NCBI GenBank assembly: GCA_030533445.1
Contig: CM060078.1
Span: forward strand, 22,239,591 to 22,303,590
Source of the DNA: Cyprinodon diabolis
Lineage: Eukaryota; Chordata; Actinopteri; Cyprinodontiformes; Cyprinodontidae
Reading direction: 5' to 3'
DNA: 64,000 nt
The notes under the pieces are model-generated. The model saw only the letters and a program-made list of their open reading frames with translations. It was not told the DNA's origin and did not search any database. Of the stretch, positions 63,001-64,000 are shown piece after piece. The position numbers were made by a program, and so were the translations under genes. Numbering within the stretch: the stretch's first letter is position 1; the number at the start of each line of letters is the position of its first letter.

Positions 63001-63462
63001 CTGCAGTACACCGCCATCGCCTGTAATGGGGGTCCGGTGTTGAGGTCTTTAAATGATTAGGATGTGCAGAGAACATCTGTTGTGTTATATAGTCTGCTTT
63101 ACATGCTTTAGTAGCAGATCAAATGTAGTTTTGATTCATGCATTAAAGCTTTCACAAGTACATCATGTTTTCTTCATGTGATGCAGTTTTTTTTGGTATT
63201 TAGTTTGCCAAGGTATGCATGTCCTCTGTCTTCATCTGCAGGCCGGAAGCGGGAGTGGTTCACTGTGGAGGAGGCCATCAAAGTGCTGCAGAGCCACAAA
63301 CCTGTTCATGCAGAATACCTGCGGAGACTCCAGCTCAGCTGCTCCCCGACCAACGGGAACTCCATCCTCCCAAGCCCGCCTCCCAACGACAACTGCCCTC
63401 ACTACAGCACAACCGCCGGCGCCCCTTCGACAGGCAGCGTGCTGGGCTCTTCCTGCAGATAG
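54008..63462 (+). CDS. nudt4: Diphosphoinositol polyphosphate phosphohydrolase 2 (Nudix), 5 exons
   Basis: Cytosolic Nudix hydrolase that removes the beta-phosphate of diphosphoinositol polyphosphates and can also cleave diadenosine polyphosphates and mRNA caps. Coding exons are 54008-54103, 59950-60060, 62611-62655, 62771-62858 and 63242-63462, all phase consistent, 186 residues (human about 180). It starts MKLKPNQTRTYDGEGFKKRA. The Nudix box runs over exons 2 and 3 (GGGMEPEEEPWGAAVREVFE then EAGVKGKLGRLLG), with the metal-binding REVFEE core present. HRTYVYVLTVTE and NIGRKREWF complete the fold. The Pro/Ser-rich tail ends GSSCR. The Nudix box has Trp where mammals have Gly (EEPWGAA against EEPGGAA). 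Similarity is closer to NUDT4 than to NUDT3, and the neighbouring genes support NUDT4. Confidence 0.94.
55248..56169. mobile_element. Large palindromic TTAA element in nudt4 intron 1
   Basis: The arms are 55248-55645 and 55772-56169, about 398 bp each and nearly identical in inverted orientation, around a 126-bp loop. The outer ends are AGGAATAGTACACCC and its complement, flanked by TTAA on both sides (55244-55247 and 56170-56173). Ends of this GGAATAGT type with TTAA targets mark piggyBac/Kolobok-like MITEs in fish. The similar open frames in the two arms are mirror copies and not a gene. Confidence 0.88.
56174..58380 (+). other. nudt4 intron 1, middle part
   Basis: Intronic DNA after the palindrome. 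Two longer open stretches (57178-57387 and 57702-58148) have no recognisable domain, and their codon content looks random. I see no supported exon. Confidence 0.4.
58385..58860. repeat. Internally deleted Tc1-like relic
   Basis: The left side has TTCATATACCCCTTTAACAT, resembling a Tc1 terminal region. The interior has GTGAAACATGGTAGCAGCAG followed by CATTATGCTGTGGAGATG, a transposase fragment. The right side has AATGTGACAAAATGTAAAAG, the facing terminal region. Decayed and non-functional. Confidence 0.55.
61728..62110 (+). repeat. Dispersed retroposon fragment in nudt4 intron 2
   Basis: Starts TTCAGTTTATTTATATAGTG, then CACAACACATGTCATCTCAA. Later come GTAGCGACAGTGGAGTGGAA, AAACCTCCAGCATAACCAGG and GGCCATCTGCCGAGG. 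These blocks recur throughout fish genomes as part of a repeated retroposon tail. No open frame of note. Confidence 0.6.
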
Positions 63463-63949
63463 GACCTCACCTGGCCGCACTTTCCTGTCTCGGCTGCGGA
63501 CAATTTTACAGAAAGTCTGTACAGTCTCATCTGCATGAATCTAAAGACTTCTTGGAGCATTGGCTCGGCTGTATTTATTATTTTTTACTCCAGCTGCAAG
63601 ACTGACCAAAGCTATCGCCACGGCTGCGAGAAGGACTGAGCAGGAAGCTGTCTACTCGTGGACACCTCTGCTGCTGTCGAGATCCAGACAATGCTGGTGC
63701 GAATGAACTTCAAGTATGGGATGCCTTATTGAAACTTTGTACGAATGTCGAATGTGAGGTTGTTTTAGTTCACTAACAGTCACAGTTACCTTTTAACAGT
63801 GTCGTGTAGCCTGTGGGGGAAAAAAATGGCTGGCTGGTTCTAAGGCACGTCGGTGTGCAGAATGTTTTCATGATAAATGTCATCAATATGTGATGGTAAA
63901 TGTATTACACATGAGTATTTATTTAAAAAACACCTTTATGTTTAAAAGA

Positions 63950-63955
63950 AATAAA
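63950..63955 (+). terminator. nudt4 polyadenylation signal
   Basis: AATAAA about 490 bases after the nudt4 stop codon, the only canonical signal seen before the window ends. A shorter or longer 3' untranslated region cannot be excluded. Confidence 0.55.
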
Positions 63956-64000
63956 TTTGTTCCAGTTTATATCAAATTTGATTTATAGAAAGATTCATTA

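Overview
This is a vertebrate, almost certainly teleost fish, genomic window. It has split genes with GT-AG introns, AT-rich intergenic DNA, Tc1-like transposons, a Rex6/Dong-type retrotransposon, ATCC-tailed retroposons and fish-type MITEs. No prokaryotic, organellar or viral genome is present. Many of the longer open frames in the window are microsatellite or transposon shadows rather than genes.

Host genes. Three conserved single-copy genes lie in the order mrpl42 (414-5519, +), ube2n (10226-17116, +) and nudt4 (54008-63462, +). All exons of each can be placed from splice signals, reading phase and family similarity. From memory these three genes are also neighbours on human chromosome 12q22, so this is an old syntenic block.

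The exceptional object. The ube2n-nudt4 interval carries what looks like one very large DNA transposon, 20899-41904 (about 21.0 kb). Its ends are a perfect 13-bp terminal inverted repeat (CAGTGGCGGCTGG / CCAGCCGCCACTG), flanked by an exact 8-bp target duplication (GCAGAGGG at 20891-20898 and 41905-41912). Inside are a 10-exon HECT ubiquitin ligase related to the fish 'G2E3-like' proteins (31761-38644, +) and, tail-to-tail with it, a 3-exon integrase-core (DDE) protein (39403-41159, -). There is also an orphan RING-type zinc-finger exon (27650-27828, -) and some possible exons near 24.4-26.1 kb. Two +1 indels in A-runs break the HECT frame and one -1 indel in a G-run breaks the integrase frame. 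With those allowed for, every exon phase agrees.

The large element has itself been hit repeatedly: a hAT-type element (21749-23046), a solo LTR (23755-24179), a Tc1 relic (about 28130-29140), a 5'-truncated Rex6/Dong-type LINE (about 29175-31515), a TTAA MITE (33901-34197) and a Tc1-type non-autonomous element (37410-38265). Without these it would be about 15 kb.

Other mobile DNA. mrpl42 intron 2 holds a hAT-type MITE and a Tc1-like element with one premature stop. Between mrpl42 and ube2n sit a Tc1-like element with a full-length open transposase, inserted in a TA/TG microsatellite, and a tandem cluster of foldback elements built of AATTCTGA-type repeats. nudt4 intron 1 contains a near-perfect 398-bp-arm palindrome flanked by TTAA. 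The remaining intergenic DNA (17.1-20.9 kb and 41.9-54.0 kb) shows no protein-coding gene to my reading.
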